64,000 nt of DNA from Nitratireductor thuwali (GTDB lineage Bacteria; Pseudomonadota; Alphaproteobacteria; Rhizobiales; Rhizobiaceae). The stretch covers positions 868,001 to 932,000 of the forward strand of contig NZ_CP030941.1 in assembly GCF_036621415.1 (NCBI RefSeq), written 5' to 3'. Position numbers and translations under genes: made by a program. The stretch's first letter is position 1; every line of letters starts with the position of its first letter. The notes under the pieces were generated by a model. That model was not told where the DNA came from. It did no database searches and was given only the letters and a program-made list of their open reading frames with translations. Below, piece by piece: positions 9,985 through 18,012 of the stretch.

Positions 9985-10017
9985 CCCCTCACCCTTACCC
10001 AGCAAGCGGGGAGAGGA
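9985..10017 (-). repeat. GC-rich repeat copy 1, reaching the ribosome site of the 427-aa gene
   Basis: Copy of a repeat whose core is TCTCCCCGC-TTGC-GGGGAGA followed by GGGTAAGGGTGAGGGG. Here the hairpin is imperfect, but the GTAAGGGTGAGGGG tail is complete and points toward the start codon at 9976, with 8 bases between GAGGGG and ATG. Confidence 0.75.
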
Positions 10018-10087
10018 GGACATAAATGCGGGCACGCTCAGTACATGGCGCAGGCGCAAAAAAATCGGATCGTCAAAGTGGGTGCCC

Positions 10088-10127
10088 CCCTCTCCCCGCT
10101 TGCGGGGAGAGGGTAAGGGTGAGGGGC
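10088..10127 (+). repeat. GC-rich repeat copy 2 (opposite orientation)
   Basis: Perfect core hairpin (CTCCCCGC-TTGC-GGGGAG with flanks) plus the GGGTAAGGGTGAGGGG tail, read on the plus strand. It lies between the DUF559 stop (10155) and the 427-aa gene, so copies 1 and 2 face each other and could pair in a transcript. Confidence 0.75.
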
Positions 10128-10154
10128 GAGCGCCCACTTCCAAGACAAACGCCA

Positions 10155-10574
10155 TCAATATTCGGGCTCTCCAGCAACGGAACTGGCGGGGATAAAACGC
10201 ATGTCCGGCGCATTCACTGCAGCGACCAACCGTTCGTCGAGCGCAGCAAGAATCGTCTCTGTCACCGAATCACGTTCCTTCAGGACATCGCCATTCCAGA
10301 ATCGCAAAATCGACCATCCTTGACTAACCATGAACACGTCCCGTGTCCTGTCATGAGCGCTTTCGACATGCTGGCTGCCATCGACTTCCACCACTAATCG
10401 CCGCTCCCGGCAGGCAAAATCGGCAAAATAGGGACCGATGGGCAATTGCCGCACGAACTTATAGCCATTGAGACGGCGGTTACGTAGCTCCGTCCACAAC
10501 GCTGCTTCTGCACCATTGTCCGCCTGCCGGAGTCCGCGTGCTTTGTCGGTTCTGCGTGAGTTTGCATCACGCAT
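10155..10574 (-). CDS. DUF559 (Vsr/PD-(D/E)XK-like) endonuclease-domain protein
   Basis: 139 aa. It matches the small DUF559 family related to very-short-patch repair endonucleases: an N-terminal ADNGAEAALWTELRNRRLNGYKFVRQ segment, the core IGPYFADFACRERRLVVEVDGSQH with the expected D, E-x-D residues (about 68-86), and a GWSILRFWNGDVL stretch. Biological roles of free-standing members are mostly unknown. It is inserted within the AAA+/coiled-coil block and bracketed by GC-rich repeats, which suggests it entered as a small mobile cassette. Its start has the same repeat-plus-8-base layout as the 427-aa gene. Confidence 0.85.
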   Translation of the reverse strand: MRDANSRRTDKARGLRQADNGAEAALWTELRNRRLNGYKFVRQLPIGPYFADFACRERRLVVEVDGSQHVESAHDRTRDVFMVSQGWSILRFWNGDVLKERDSVTETILAALDERLVAAVNAPDMRFIPASSVAGEPEY

Positions 10575-10582
10575 CGCGCCCG

Positions 10583-10623
10583 CCCCTCACCCTTACCCTC
10601 TCCCCGCAAGCGGGGAGAGGGGG
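10583..10623 (-). repeat. GC-rich repeat copy 3, reaching the ribosome site of the DUF559 gene
   Basis: Same repeat as copies 1 and 2, with a perfect hairpin (CTCCCCGC-AAGC-type loop-GGGGAG) and the GGGTAAGGGTGAGGGG tail toward the start at 10574. The spacing between GAGGGG and ATG is 8 bases, identical to copy 1. Confidence 0.75.
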
Positions 10624-10694
10624 TCGCAAATGCTTGCGACGACCTCGTTCAACGCCGAAAGGGGCGCAGCAAGATATGGGCGCTTATGTCTTCG

Positions 10695-10714
10695 TCTCCC
10701 CGTAAACGGGGAGA
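10695..10714. repeat. GC-rich repeat core, partial copy 4
   Basis: TCTCCCCG-TAAA-CGGGGAGA perfect palindromic hairpin without the long tail, just after the stop of the AAA+ gene (10726). It may serve as a transcript-end hairpin there. Confidence 0.6.
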
Positions 10715-10725
10715 AGGGCAATACA

Positions 10726-12636
10726 TCAGCCATCCCATGCTCCCCTCGCCTTCATCGCCTTGATCTCCCGCACCGCCCTTTCCCTGAGCCGCTGGTCGCG
10801 CACCAGATTGTTCACCGCCGTCTCGTCGGCGCGGTCGGCGTAGCGGAATTCCGAATCCGCATAGCGGTTGATCTCCTGCATCACCATCGCCATGGTGAAG
10901 GGCCGGCGCAGCTCGGCGATCATGGACTTCTTCTCATCGTAGGATTTGCGCATGAAGAGATCGGGCGTTTCGAACCATTCGTCGGGCAGCTCGATGTCCA
11001 TGACGCGCATCTTGATGGCGTCGGTGATGTTGCGGATCGCGCGGCCGGTGAAGCGGGGCTCGGCCTGCTTGATCATGTGCAGATAGGCGCCGATATCGGC
11101 CAGGGTCCTGGGCTCTCCGACATCGTTCAGGAAGCGCTCATAGACGCGCTGCAGCCCCTCCTCCTGCGGCTTCGAATGCGCTTCATAGGCCGTTTCCACC
11201 GCCCGTTTTATCTCTTGCGTGGCGTAGAGGTCGTGATCGCCCAGCGGAATGTTGTGGTTCTTGCCGGCGAGCAGCACGAAGATGTCGATGTAGTCTTCCA
11301 GCGTCTGCGGGCCGTCGACCAGCCACCGGGCGCCGGCTCGCTGGCGCAGCGCATCGTCGACATTCTCGGGATGGTTGGAGAACATGCCGAAGGTGCAATT
11401 GCCGCGCACCACGGTGGTGGCACCGGCGAAGCTTTCCATCAGCACGCCGGAGACTTCCTGCTGGCCGGCCGAGGCTCTGTCGTTAGAGCGCTTGGCGGCC
11501 ACCTGGTCGATGTCGTCGATCGTGCCGAAACCGATGGCGCGCGGGCTGAGCACGTTTTCCACGAACTGCTTGCAGTTCTGGCCGGACTTGCCCTGGTAGG
11601 ACGAGATCTGATCGACGCCGAAATTCTCGTAGTGGAACGGCACGCCCGCCACCTGGCAGTAATCGTTGAGGAGCCCGGCCGTCATCTGGATGAGGATGGT
11701 CTTGCCGGTGCCCGGCGCGCCGTCGCCGATGAAGGTGAAGAGAAAGCCGCCCAACTCCACGAAGGGGTTGAGCTGGCGTTCGAAATCATAGGCCATCAGC
11801 ATCTTGGCGAGCTTCATGGCCTGATATTTGGCGATGTGGTTGCCGATGATCTCGTTCGGCTTCTTGAAGCTCATCGCCAGCGGCTTGCGTTTTTTCCCGG
11901 GCGCCACGTCGAAGCCGTCCAGCGTGAAATCGTCGGCCTCGAGGCGCATATGCGCGTCCTCGAAGGCGCCGAGGCCCGAAAAGCGGCTCTTGCGCTGAAG
12001 AAGCCCTTCGATGGCCACCCGGGCCAGCGCCTTGGCGCGCGCGGTCATCGCCTGTTCGTCCGGCGCGCCGGCAATCGCCGCGTCGAGCCCGGCAACCAGC
12101 GATTTCAGCGCGTCCTGCGGCGTGTCGAACAGGAAATCGGGCTCCTGGCGATCGTTGACGGGCTCGGCGTCCGTCTCCAGCATCTGCGTGAGATAGGCGG
12201 CGAAGGCGAAGGCCGCGACATAGGCCGAGGCCGACAGCAGCGTCTTGTAAGTTTGCGCGGCGTCGCCTTCCAGCGGCGCGCGCGCATTCCTGGCCTGCAG
12301 CGATTCCAGTTCGCTCGCGCGGGCGAAATTGTCGGCGACCGCCAGCGCCACCGCAAGGCCGCGCCGCGCGCGGTAGAGCAGCGTGTGCTGGGCGATGGAC
12401 AGCATCGGATCGTCGGCCCGCACCGCCGCGATGGTGCGGGCAAGCTCGATCTCTCGCGTCCTGCGGACGGAGCCTGTGGAGACGGTCGAGACGAAGCGGC
12501 GGCCGGTGCCGGCAAGCGCCGTCTTGGACCGCCCGCCATCGTCTTCCATCACGACGACGCGCGTCACCAGCGATTGCGCGGTGGCGCGGTGCTTTTCAAC
12601 GTCCTTCTCGTCGATCAGCGTCAGGCCGGTATCCAT
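10726..12636 (-). CDS. AAA+ ATPase, 636 aa, of unknown role
   Basis: A large N-terminal helical region (1-280) precedes one AAA+ domain. Walker A is GDGAPGTGKT near residue 310, a Walker-B-like GFGTIDDIDQVA follows, then a sensor segment FGMFSNHPENVDDALRQRAGAR with a probable Arg finger, and a helical lid to the C-terminus. It lacks protease, helicase or kinase domains. It is the motor gene of the minus-strand block between the 381-aa protein and the DUF559 gene, and the downstream 427-aa and DUF2333-type genes read the same way. Such context fits remodelling of a membrane-linked coiled-coil assembly, which is inference. Confidence 0.85.
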   Translation of the reverse strand: MDTGLTLIDEKDVEKHRATAQSLVTRVVVMEDDGGRSKTALAGTGRRFVSTVSTGSVRRTREIELARTIAAVRADDPMLSIAQHTLLYRARRGLAVALAVADNFARASELESLQARNARAPLEGDAAQTYKTLLSASAYVAAFAFAAYLTQMLETDAEPVNDRQEPDFLFDTPQDALKSLVAGLDAAIAGAPDEQAMTARAKALARVAIEGLLQRKSRFSGLGAFEDAHMRLEADDFTLDGFDVAPGKKRKPLAMSFKKPNEIIGNHIAKYQAMKLAKMLMAYDFERQLNPFVELGGFLFTFIGDGAPGTGKTILIQMTAGLLNDYCQVAGVPFHYENFGVDQISSYQGKSGQNCKQFVENVLSPRAIGFGTIDDIDQVAAKRSNDRASAGQQEVSGVLMESFAGATTVVRGNCTFGMFSNHPENVDDALRQRAGARWLVDGPQTLEDYIDIFVLLAGKNHNIPLGDHDLYATQEIKRAVETAYEAHSKPQEEGLQRVYERFLNDVGEPRTLADIGAYLHMIKQAEPRFTGRAIRNITDAIKMRVMDIELPDEWFETPDLFMRKSYDEKKSMIAELRRPFTMAMVMQEINRYADSEFRYADRADETAVNNLVRDQRLRERAVREIKAMKARGAWDG

Positions 12637-12652
12637 GGGGCGCCTCCGTGCT

Positions 12653-12920
12653 TAGGGTCAGGACCGATTAATATGGCCACAATGGTCGGCCTGATTTGTG
12701 CGGATACGCGGAGTAGGACCGTAGGTAGACTTTACGTCTTTCAAAGTCTTGCGACAAAGTAGCCCGTGCAAATCAGGCCGATCCGAAGGACGTTCGATAG
12801 ACCGGCGAGCTGCCGCGTCAAAGCCCTTGACCGGGGGGAAGACCCCGCTCTGCGGGCTTTTCCTTGCATCTCTTGGTCTATCGAACGCCATTGTGGTCAT
12901 ATTAATAGGTCCTGACCCTA
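12653..12920. mobile_element. 268-bp miniature inverted-repeat element (MITE-like) with nested inverted repeats
   Basis: Outer 33-bp inverted repeats (12653-12685 and 12888-12920) match at 31 of 33 positions and begin TAGGGTCAGGACC. The outermost bases are TA on both sides, as expected for the TA target duplication of IS630/Tc1-type elements. Inside are two further perfect 13-bp pairs: 12686-12698 with 12769-12781, and 12791-12803 with 12875-12887. Each directly abuts an outer repeat or the other pair, so the single strand can fold into a three-stem cruciform. There is no transposase gene. It separates the AAA+ gene from the 381-aa gene. Confidence 0.8.
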
Positions 12921-14063
12921 AACATCCGTAATCACCCCGCCGGCCGAAACGACATGGACCTTGTAGCCGTCGAATATCCTGCCCGCTTCGCCGCTGGCGT
13001 AGAGCGCCTGGTAGGCTTCGTGCGGCACCAGCGCGTGCTTTTCATAGGCGCTGACACCCATGCGGGCAGCTTCCAGATCGTCGGTCTCCAGATGGAACTC
13101 CTCGCGCGGCGGCTGACTGGACCAGAGCCCCTTCCTGCCCGGCTGCTCGGCCTTCGAATAGACCTCCTGCACGGTCCAGGTCAAAAGCCAGGCATTGTCC
13201 TGCCGGCGCACCTTCGCCAGCACCTCGGAGACGGTCGAATTGTGCGCGGTGATGCCGGCCGTATAGAACGGCCCAAGCACGACGCGGCGCAGCTGCTTTG
13301 GGTGCAGCGTGTCGAAATCGCGGTCGAGATTGGTGGCGATGGTGGCGGGCGAGAGCGAATAGGAGGAGTTCCTTTCCGCGAAATCGTCGAAACGGTGGGC
13401 AAGGTCCGGATTGAGCAGGCCGCCAACCGGCAGCGGGATCTCGACATCCTCGTTGAGCCGGCCCTCGCCGGTGACCAGCGAGGCCGTCATGTTTTCCGAC
13501 GAATCCTCGACCGCGGCCATATAGACCAGCGGCAGATTGGCCGCCCCGTCGAACGCGCCCCAGTGGACGATGTAGTAGGGTCTTTTCGTTCTTGGATTTA
13601 CCGAAACGCGCACGGTTTCCGGCAGGACGAGCGGCGAGAACACGCGGCCTTCGCGCACATCCTCGAGATAGAGCCGCTCGGCCATGGCGCGCTGCAATTC
13701 GCCCGGAAAGGCGCGGTGGCGCAGGATGAAGTCCACCATCTCCTCGCGCAGCGTCTGGGGCTCGGCGATCGATGCCAGACGCTTGTCAGCCTCACGCCGG
13801 TCGTTCTCCAGTTCGAGCACGTTTTGAAACAGCGGATAGCCGCTTTCGGCACGCTGGATGCGGAAGCTTTCGAGAAAACCCAGCCGGTTCTTCCACGCCC
13901 GGAAGGAATGTTCCAGCCGCGCGATATAGGGCATGACGGTTTCGGCCACGAGGTCGTTACGCCGATAGGGCGAGGCCCGGCTGTCGGCGAGATAGGCGCC
14001 AAGACCGTCGAGCGCCGCGGCAATGGCATCAAAATAGCGGTTGGCAGCTTCGTTGGTGCTCAT
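12918..14063 (-). CDS. Conserved protein of unknown function (381 aa), second gene of the AAA+/coiled-coil block
   Basis: I do not recognise its family. The first 130 residues are helical and charged. A beta-rich middle (about 150-260: PYYIVHWGAFDGAANLPLVYMAAVE) and a mixed C-terminal part follow. There is no signal peptide or membrane helix. It lies 37 bases after the coiled-coil gene. Its TAG stop (12918-12920) is formed by the TA boundary and first G of the miniature element, so the natural C-terminus may have been longer or different. Cytosolic partner of the AAA+ ATPase is a guess from context. Confidence 0.8.
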   Translation of the reverse strand: MSTNEAANRYFDAIAAALDGLGAYLADSRASPYRRNDLVAETVMPYIARLEHSFRAWKNRLGFLESFRIQRAESGYPLFQNVLELENDRREADKRLASIAEPQTLREEMVDFILRHRAFPGELQRAMAERLYLEDVREGRVFSPLVLPETVRVSVNPRTKRPYYIVHWGAFDGAANLPLVYMAAVEDSSENMTASLVTGEGRLNEDVEIPLPVGGLLNPDLAHRFDDFAERNSSYSLSPATIATNLDRDFDTLHPKQLRRVVLGPFYTAGITAHNSTVSEVLAKVRRQDNAWLLTWTVQEVYSKAEQPGRKGLWSSQPPREEFHLETDDLEAARMGVSAYEKHALVPHEAYQALYASGEAGRIFDGYKVHVVSAGGVITDV

Positions 14064-14100
14064 GGAGCTATTCCCATGCCCCCGTGCGTTCCCGTCACCA

Positions 14101-15189
14101 TCACTGCCTGACGTAGTTCGCCGCGTCGTGCTTCTTCATCACGTCGTCGAACCGGCGCGCGAAAGCATCGTCGGCCAGCTTCTTGCGGCGCTGGATGTCG
14201 GCGGTCGTCACCATGTTCTTCTCGTGCAGTTCCAGAAGATCGCCGATATGGCGCTGGGCCGCCGCGCCGATGCCGGCCATCGTTTCCTCGGCGGTGTTGT
14301 CGACCTGACTGCCCAGCGTGTTGATGCGGTGGGCGACGTCCTGCTGGGCCGCCGTCTTCAGCGAATCCTCCAGCGCCTTGTAGAGCACGATGCGCTGCTC
14401 GGTATCGATGGTCAGCTTGTTGATGAGGGTCGATTGCGCGGCGATCTGATTGTTGAGCGAATCCACGAAGGTCTGGAACATCGAGGTGTAGCGCTCCAGC
14501 GTCTGGCTCTCGGCCAGAAGCTCCTGCTCCTTCGCCTGCGCTTCATTGTATTCGGTGGCCAGTCTGGAGCGTTCGCCTTCGAGCTGGGTACGGTCCTTTT
14601 GGCTGGTCGAGGCTGAAATCCTGTTCTCGATGTCGAGAAGCATGGGGTTGAGCTCCTCGATGCGCTTTTGCGTCGCCTCAAGCCTGTCCATGGCCGTCTT
14701 GCGCCGCTCGATCACCTTGGCAAGGCTCGCCTCGGATGTGGCATAGCGGCTTTCCAGTACCTGCTTCTGCTCCTTGAGGATGCCGGTGATCGTGTCGGAC
14801 TTCGCCAGCAGCTCCTGCAGATTGCCTGCCAGCGACATGTTGCGCACGCGCTCGGTGCGCATGCGCTGCTTGCGCTGCCTGGAAAAGATGCCGATGAAGT
14901 TTTCCCAGCCCGAATAGCTCTTCATGCTCTCGAACTCGGCGCCGAAGACGTTGGTGGCGTCCTCGAGGCCGATGATGAGGTCGGCGATATTGGCCTCCAT
15001 CACCTTCTGCTGCTTGAGCACGTCCTGGATGCGGGCATTCTCGATGTCGAAGTCGGCCTGGCCGACGGTCTGGTCGCTCTGCGCCAGCTTTTCCAGCACC
15101 GTCGTCGACTGCTCCATCCGGGAGCGCATTTCCTTGACGACCGATTCCGTCTTCGCGATCTCGGCGTCGAAATTCTGCAGCGTGGCCAT
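14101..15189 (-). CDS. Cytosolic coiled-coil protein (362 aa), first gene of the AAA+/coiled-coil block
   Basis: Almost entirely alpha-helical with long heptad stretches (about residues 1-90, 120-225 and 235-345), and a basic patch between (FIGIFSRQRKQRMRTERVRN, about 107-126). The layout recalls PspA-like and TelA-like (toxic anion resistance) proteins, but I see no diagnostic motif of either. The ATG at 15189 follows AGGAG by 7 bases. It heads the minus-strand block and is separated from thymidine kinase (also minus) by 83 bases. A filament or scaffold acted on by the downstream AAA+ protein is plausible. Confidence 0.85.
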   Translation of the reverse strand: MATLQNFDAEIAKTESVVKEMRSRMEQSTTVLEKLAQSDQTVGQADFDIENARIQDVLKQQKVMEANIADLIIGLEDATNVFGAEFESMKSYSGWENFIGIFSRQRKQRMRTERVRNMSLAGNLQELLAKSDTITGILKEQKQVLESRYATSEASLAKVIERRKTAMDRLEATQKRIEELNPMLLDIENRISASTSQKDRTQLEGERSRLATEYNEAQAKEQELLAESQTLERYTSMFQTFVDSLNNQIAAQSTLINKLTIDTEQRIVLYKALEDSLKTAAQQDVAHRINTLGSQVDNTAEETMAGIGAAAQRHIGDLLELHEKNMVTTADIQRRKKLADDAFARRFDDVMKKHDAANYVRQ

Positions 15190-15272
15190 GCGGTTCTCCT
15201 GGAGGGGCGGCAAGTTCGGCGAATATAGGTTGGAGCCGTGACGAATGGAAGTTGCAGCACGCCTCCCCGGCA

Positions 15273-15890
15273 TTACCCGGCCGGCCTTGCAAAACCGATC
15301 ATGTCCTCCGGCCGCCAGCGGCCCATCTCTTCCTCCCAGTGCCGGCGGCAGAGCGAGACATAGACGTCCTTGCCGATGGCCACCTGCGCGCCCTGCCTGG
15401 CGACCTTGCCGTCCGGCCCGAGGCGGACTACCATGGTGGCCTTGCGCCCGCAGCGGCAGATGGTGCGCACCTCCCGCAGCTCGTCGGCAATGGCCAGAAG
15501 CGCCTGGGAGCCGGGGAACAGCTTGCCCTGGAAATCCGTCCGCAGGCCATAGCACATGACCGGAATGCCCAGGCGGTCCGCCACCCTTGCAAGCTGCCAG
15601 ACCTGCTCTTCCTCGAGAAATTGGGCTTCGTCCACAAAGACGCAATGGGTGGCGGTGTGGGCGTGATGGTCGGCGATCCGGGCGTAAAGGTCGTCGCCGG
15701 CGGCGAACATCTCCGCGCCCGCTTCCAGGCCGATGCGCGAGGAGATGTAGCCCTCGCCGTCCTTGCGGTAGTGCCCGGCCACGAACAGCATCGTGTTCAT
15801 ACCGCGCTCGCGGTAATTGTACGAGGCCTGCAAAAGCAGCGTCGACTTGCCGGCATTCATCGTTGCGTAGTGGAAGTAAAGCTTTGCCAT
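15273..15890 (-). CDS. tdk: Thymidine kinase
   Basis: 205 aa, type II thymidine kinase of the deoxyribonucleotide salvage pathway: thymidine plus ATP gives dTMP. The P-loop is MNAGKST (11-17), the Walker-B-like segment VFVDEAQFLEEEQVWQLARVA holds the catalytic Glu, and the lasso domain has zinc-binding Cys residues (ICRCGRKA and the later LCRRHW). The length is standard. The ATG at 15890 lies just before a run of non-coding DNA that separates it from choX on the other strand. Confidence 0.96.
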   Translation of the reverse strand: MAKLYFHYATMNAGKSTLLLQASYNYRERGMNTMLFVAGHYRKDGEGYISSRIGLEAGAEMFAAGDDLYARIADHHAHTATHCVFVDEAQFLEEEQVWQLARVADRLGIPVMCYGLRTDFQGKLFPGSQALLAIADELREVRTICRCGRKATMVVRLGPDGKVARQGAQVAIGKDVYVSLCRRHWEEEMGRWRPEDMIGFARPAG

Positions 15891-16088
15891 GGTTCGCTCG
15901 CCCGCAAGGTTCGGATGCTGATAGCAACCGGCCGTACATTCTGGAAGCGCCCGCCCCGGCCATCCACGGGATTGAAGCCCATTCCTTTGCGCTTGCGGAA
16001 AGAAGAAAATGATGCTTGCCTTTTATTCAATGACTTATGCGTCTAAAAGCCCATTTCCAACGATAGACGCAACCAGGGGAGAACCAGA

Positions 16089-17036
16089 ATGACAAGCACC
16101 CGTGTTTTTGCAATCGCACTTGGCGCGGCGGTGAGCCTCGGCGCCGGCGCAGCCTTCGCGGCCGAGCCGGAAGCCTGCAAATCAGTCACCTTCTCCGATG
16201 TCGGCTGGACCGACATCACAGCCACCACGGCAACCGCCTCCGTCGTGCTGGAAGGGCTGGGATACGAGCCCGAAACACAGGTGCTCTCGGTGCCGGTGAC
16301 TTATGCATCGCTGAAGAACGAGGATGTCGACGTCTTCCTCGGCAACTGGATGCCGACCATGGAGGCCGACATCGCGCCCTATCGCGAAGAGGGCTCGGTG
16401 GACACGCTCGTCACCAACCTAGAAGGCGCGAAATATACGCTGGCCGTGCCGCAATACACCTATGATGCGGGCCTCAAAAGCTTCCAGGACATCGCCAAGT
16501 TCAAGGACGAGCTGGACGCCAAGATCTACGGCATCGAGCCCGGCAATGACGGCAACCGCTTGATCATCGACATGATCGAGAGCAGCAAGTTCGGCCTTGA
16601 GGGGTTTGAGGTGGTGGAAAGCTCCGAAGCCGGCATGCTTTCGCAGGTCCGCCGCGCCGTGCAGAAGAAGGAGCATATCGTCTTCCTCGGCTGGGAACCC
16701 CATCCCATGAACGCCAATATCGACATGGCCTATCTTGAAGGTGGCGACGATGTGTTCGGCCCCAACTACGGCGGCGCCACCGTGCATACCAATGTCCGCG
16801 CCGGCCTTGCGGACGAATGTCCCAATCTCGGCAAGCTGCTTTCCAACATGGTCTTCTCGCTCGAGATGGAGAACGAGATCATGGGCGCGATCCTCGACGA
16901 TGGAAAAGCACCGGAAGAAGCCGCCACCGCCTGGCTGAAGGAAAATCCGGAAGTGCTGGGGCCATGGCTCGACGGCGTGACCACCTTTGGCGGAGAGCCC
17001 GGCGAAGCCGCCGTCAAGGAGCATCTGGGACTGTAA
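16089..17036 (+). CDS. choX: Choline ABC transporter substrate-binding protein
   Basis: 315 aa periplasmic protein with a Sec signal peptide (about residues 1-24, cleavage after AAFAA). The mature part follows the glycine-betaine/choline-binding fold, with aromatic residues typical of the quaternary-amine box (GNWMPTM, PQYTYDAG, LGWEPHPMN). Rhizobial ChoX binds choline with high affinity. The permease and ATPase follow at 17158 and 18009, forming choXWV. GGGGAGAA precedes the ATG. Substrate choice of choline over betaine is inferred from resemblance to rhizobial ChoX. Confidence 0.93.
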   Translation: MTSTRVFAIALGAAVSLGAGAAFAAEPEACKSVTFSDVGWTDITATTATASVVLEGLGYEPETQVLSVPVTYASLKNEDVDVFLGNWMPTMEADIAPYREEGSVDTLVTNLEGAKYTLAVPQYTYDAGLKSFQDIAKFKDELDAKIYGIEPGNDGNRLIIDMIESSKFGLEGFEVVESSEAGMLSQVRRAVQKKEHIVFLGWEPHPMNANIDMAYLEGGDDVFGPNYGGATVHTNVRAGLADECPNLGKLLSNMVFSLEMENEIMGAILDDGKAPEEAATAWLKENPEVLGPWLDGVTTFGGEPGEAAVKEHLGL

Positions 17037-17157
17037 CAGACTACCCGCCGCTGTCTCCAGCCACCTTCCCGGCTCATGAGGCGGGAAGGCGGACAGGAGA
17101 CGGCGGCACTAAACATCCACCCTTTAAAGGCAGACAGCACAGGGAACCGCCACGCCC

Positions 17158-18012
17158 ATGGACCCGCTATCGGAATGGATCGCCGCCTGGAAAATCCCCA
17201 TCGGCCGATGGGGGCGCGAGTTCTTCGACTTCCTGACGACCAATTTCGCCTGGATCTTCGATGGCATCGCCGACGGGCTGGCGTCCGTTCTGGACGGAAT
17301 GGTGGACCTGCTGCTGTGGATGCCGGCCAGCATCGTGGTGCTGCTGGTGGCCGCGGTCGCCTACGTGTTGCAGCGCTCGTGGAAGCTCTCCATCGGCGTC
17401 GCGATCGGCTTGGCCTTCATCATCAATCAGGGCCTTTGGGAGGAAACGGTCGAGACGCTGGTGCTGGTGGTCGCGGCGGCGACCGTCTCCATGGCGATCG
17501 GCGTTCCCGTGGGCATATGGGCGGCGCATAACGACCGCGTCTACCAGTTCCTGCGCCCGGTTCTGGACCTCATGCAGACCCTTCCCACATTCGTCTATCT
17601 GATTCCCGTGCTTATCCTTTTCGGCCTCGGCGCCGCGCCCGGCGTCATCGTCACGGTGATCTTCGCCTCGCCTGCTCCCATACGGCTGACCTATCTGGGC
17701 ATCACCTCGGTTCCCAAGCCGATGATCGAGGCGGGACAGGCCTTCGGCGCCACCAGGCGCCAGCTCCTGTGGAAGGTGGAACTGCCGGCCGCCCTGCCCT
17801 CGATCATGGCCGGGCTCACCCAGTGCATCATGCTGTCCCTGTCGATGGTGGTGATCGCCGCGCTGATCGGCGCCGACGGCCTCGGCAAGCCGGTGGTGCG
17901 CGCGCTCAACTCGGTCAACATTCCGCTCGGCCTTGAGGCCGGACTTGCCATCGTGGTGCTTGCCATCATCCTCGACAGGATGGCGCGCATCGGGCGGGAG
18001 CAGGACCGATGA
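17158..18012 (+). CDS. choW: Choline ABC transporter permease
   Basis: 284 aa inner-membrane permease of the ProW/ChoW group with about six transmembrane helices. The cytoplasmic EAA loop reads EAGQAFGATRRQLLWKVELPAALPSIMAGL (about residues 190-220), where it docks the ATPase. The gene follows choX by 121 bases and overlaps choV by four bases (ATGA), indicating translational coupling. Confidence 0.93.
   Translation: MDPLSEWIAAWKIPIGRWGREFFDFLTTNFAWIFDGIADGLASVLDGMVDLLLWMPASIVVLLVAAVAYVLQRSWKLSIGVAIGLAFIINQGLWEETVETLVLVVAAATVSMAIGVPVGIWAAHNDRVYQFLRPVLDLMQTLPTFVYLIPVLILFGLGAAPGVIVTVIFASPAPIRLTYLGITSVPKPMIEAGQAFGATRRQLLWKVELPAALPSIMAGLTQCIMLSLSMVVIAALIGADGLGKPVVRALNSVNIPLGLEAGLAIVVLAIILDRMARIGREQDR

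Noticed and set aside
9984..10714. CRISPR-like array
   Set aside because: Repeats are in mixed orientation, unevenly spaced and separated by whole genes; no spacer pattern and no cas gene.
10468..12762. 764-aa plus-strand open frame
   Set aside because: It is antisense to the AAA+ gene, has no family pattern, low-complexity His/Arg/Gly-rich composition, and arises from the high-GC third codon positions of the true gene.
12843..12862. Terminator inside the miniature element
   Set aside because: A CCCGC-TCT-GCGGG hairpin with CTTTTCC exists but points on the plus strand, against the surrounding genes, so a terminator role for them is unlikely.
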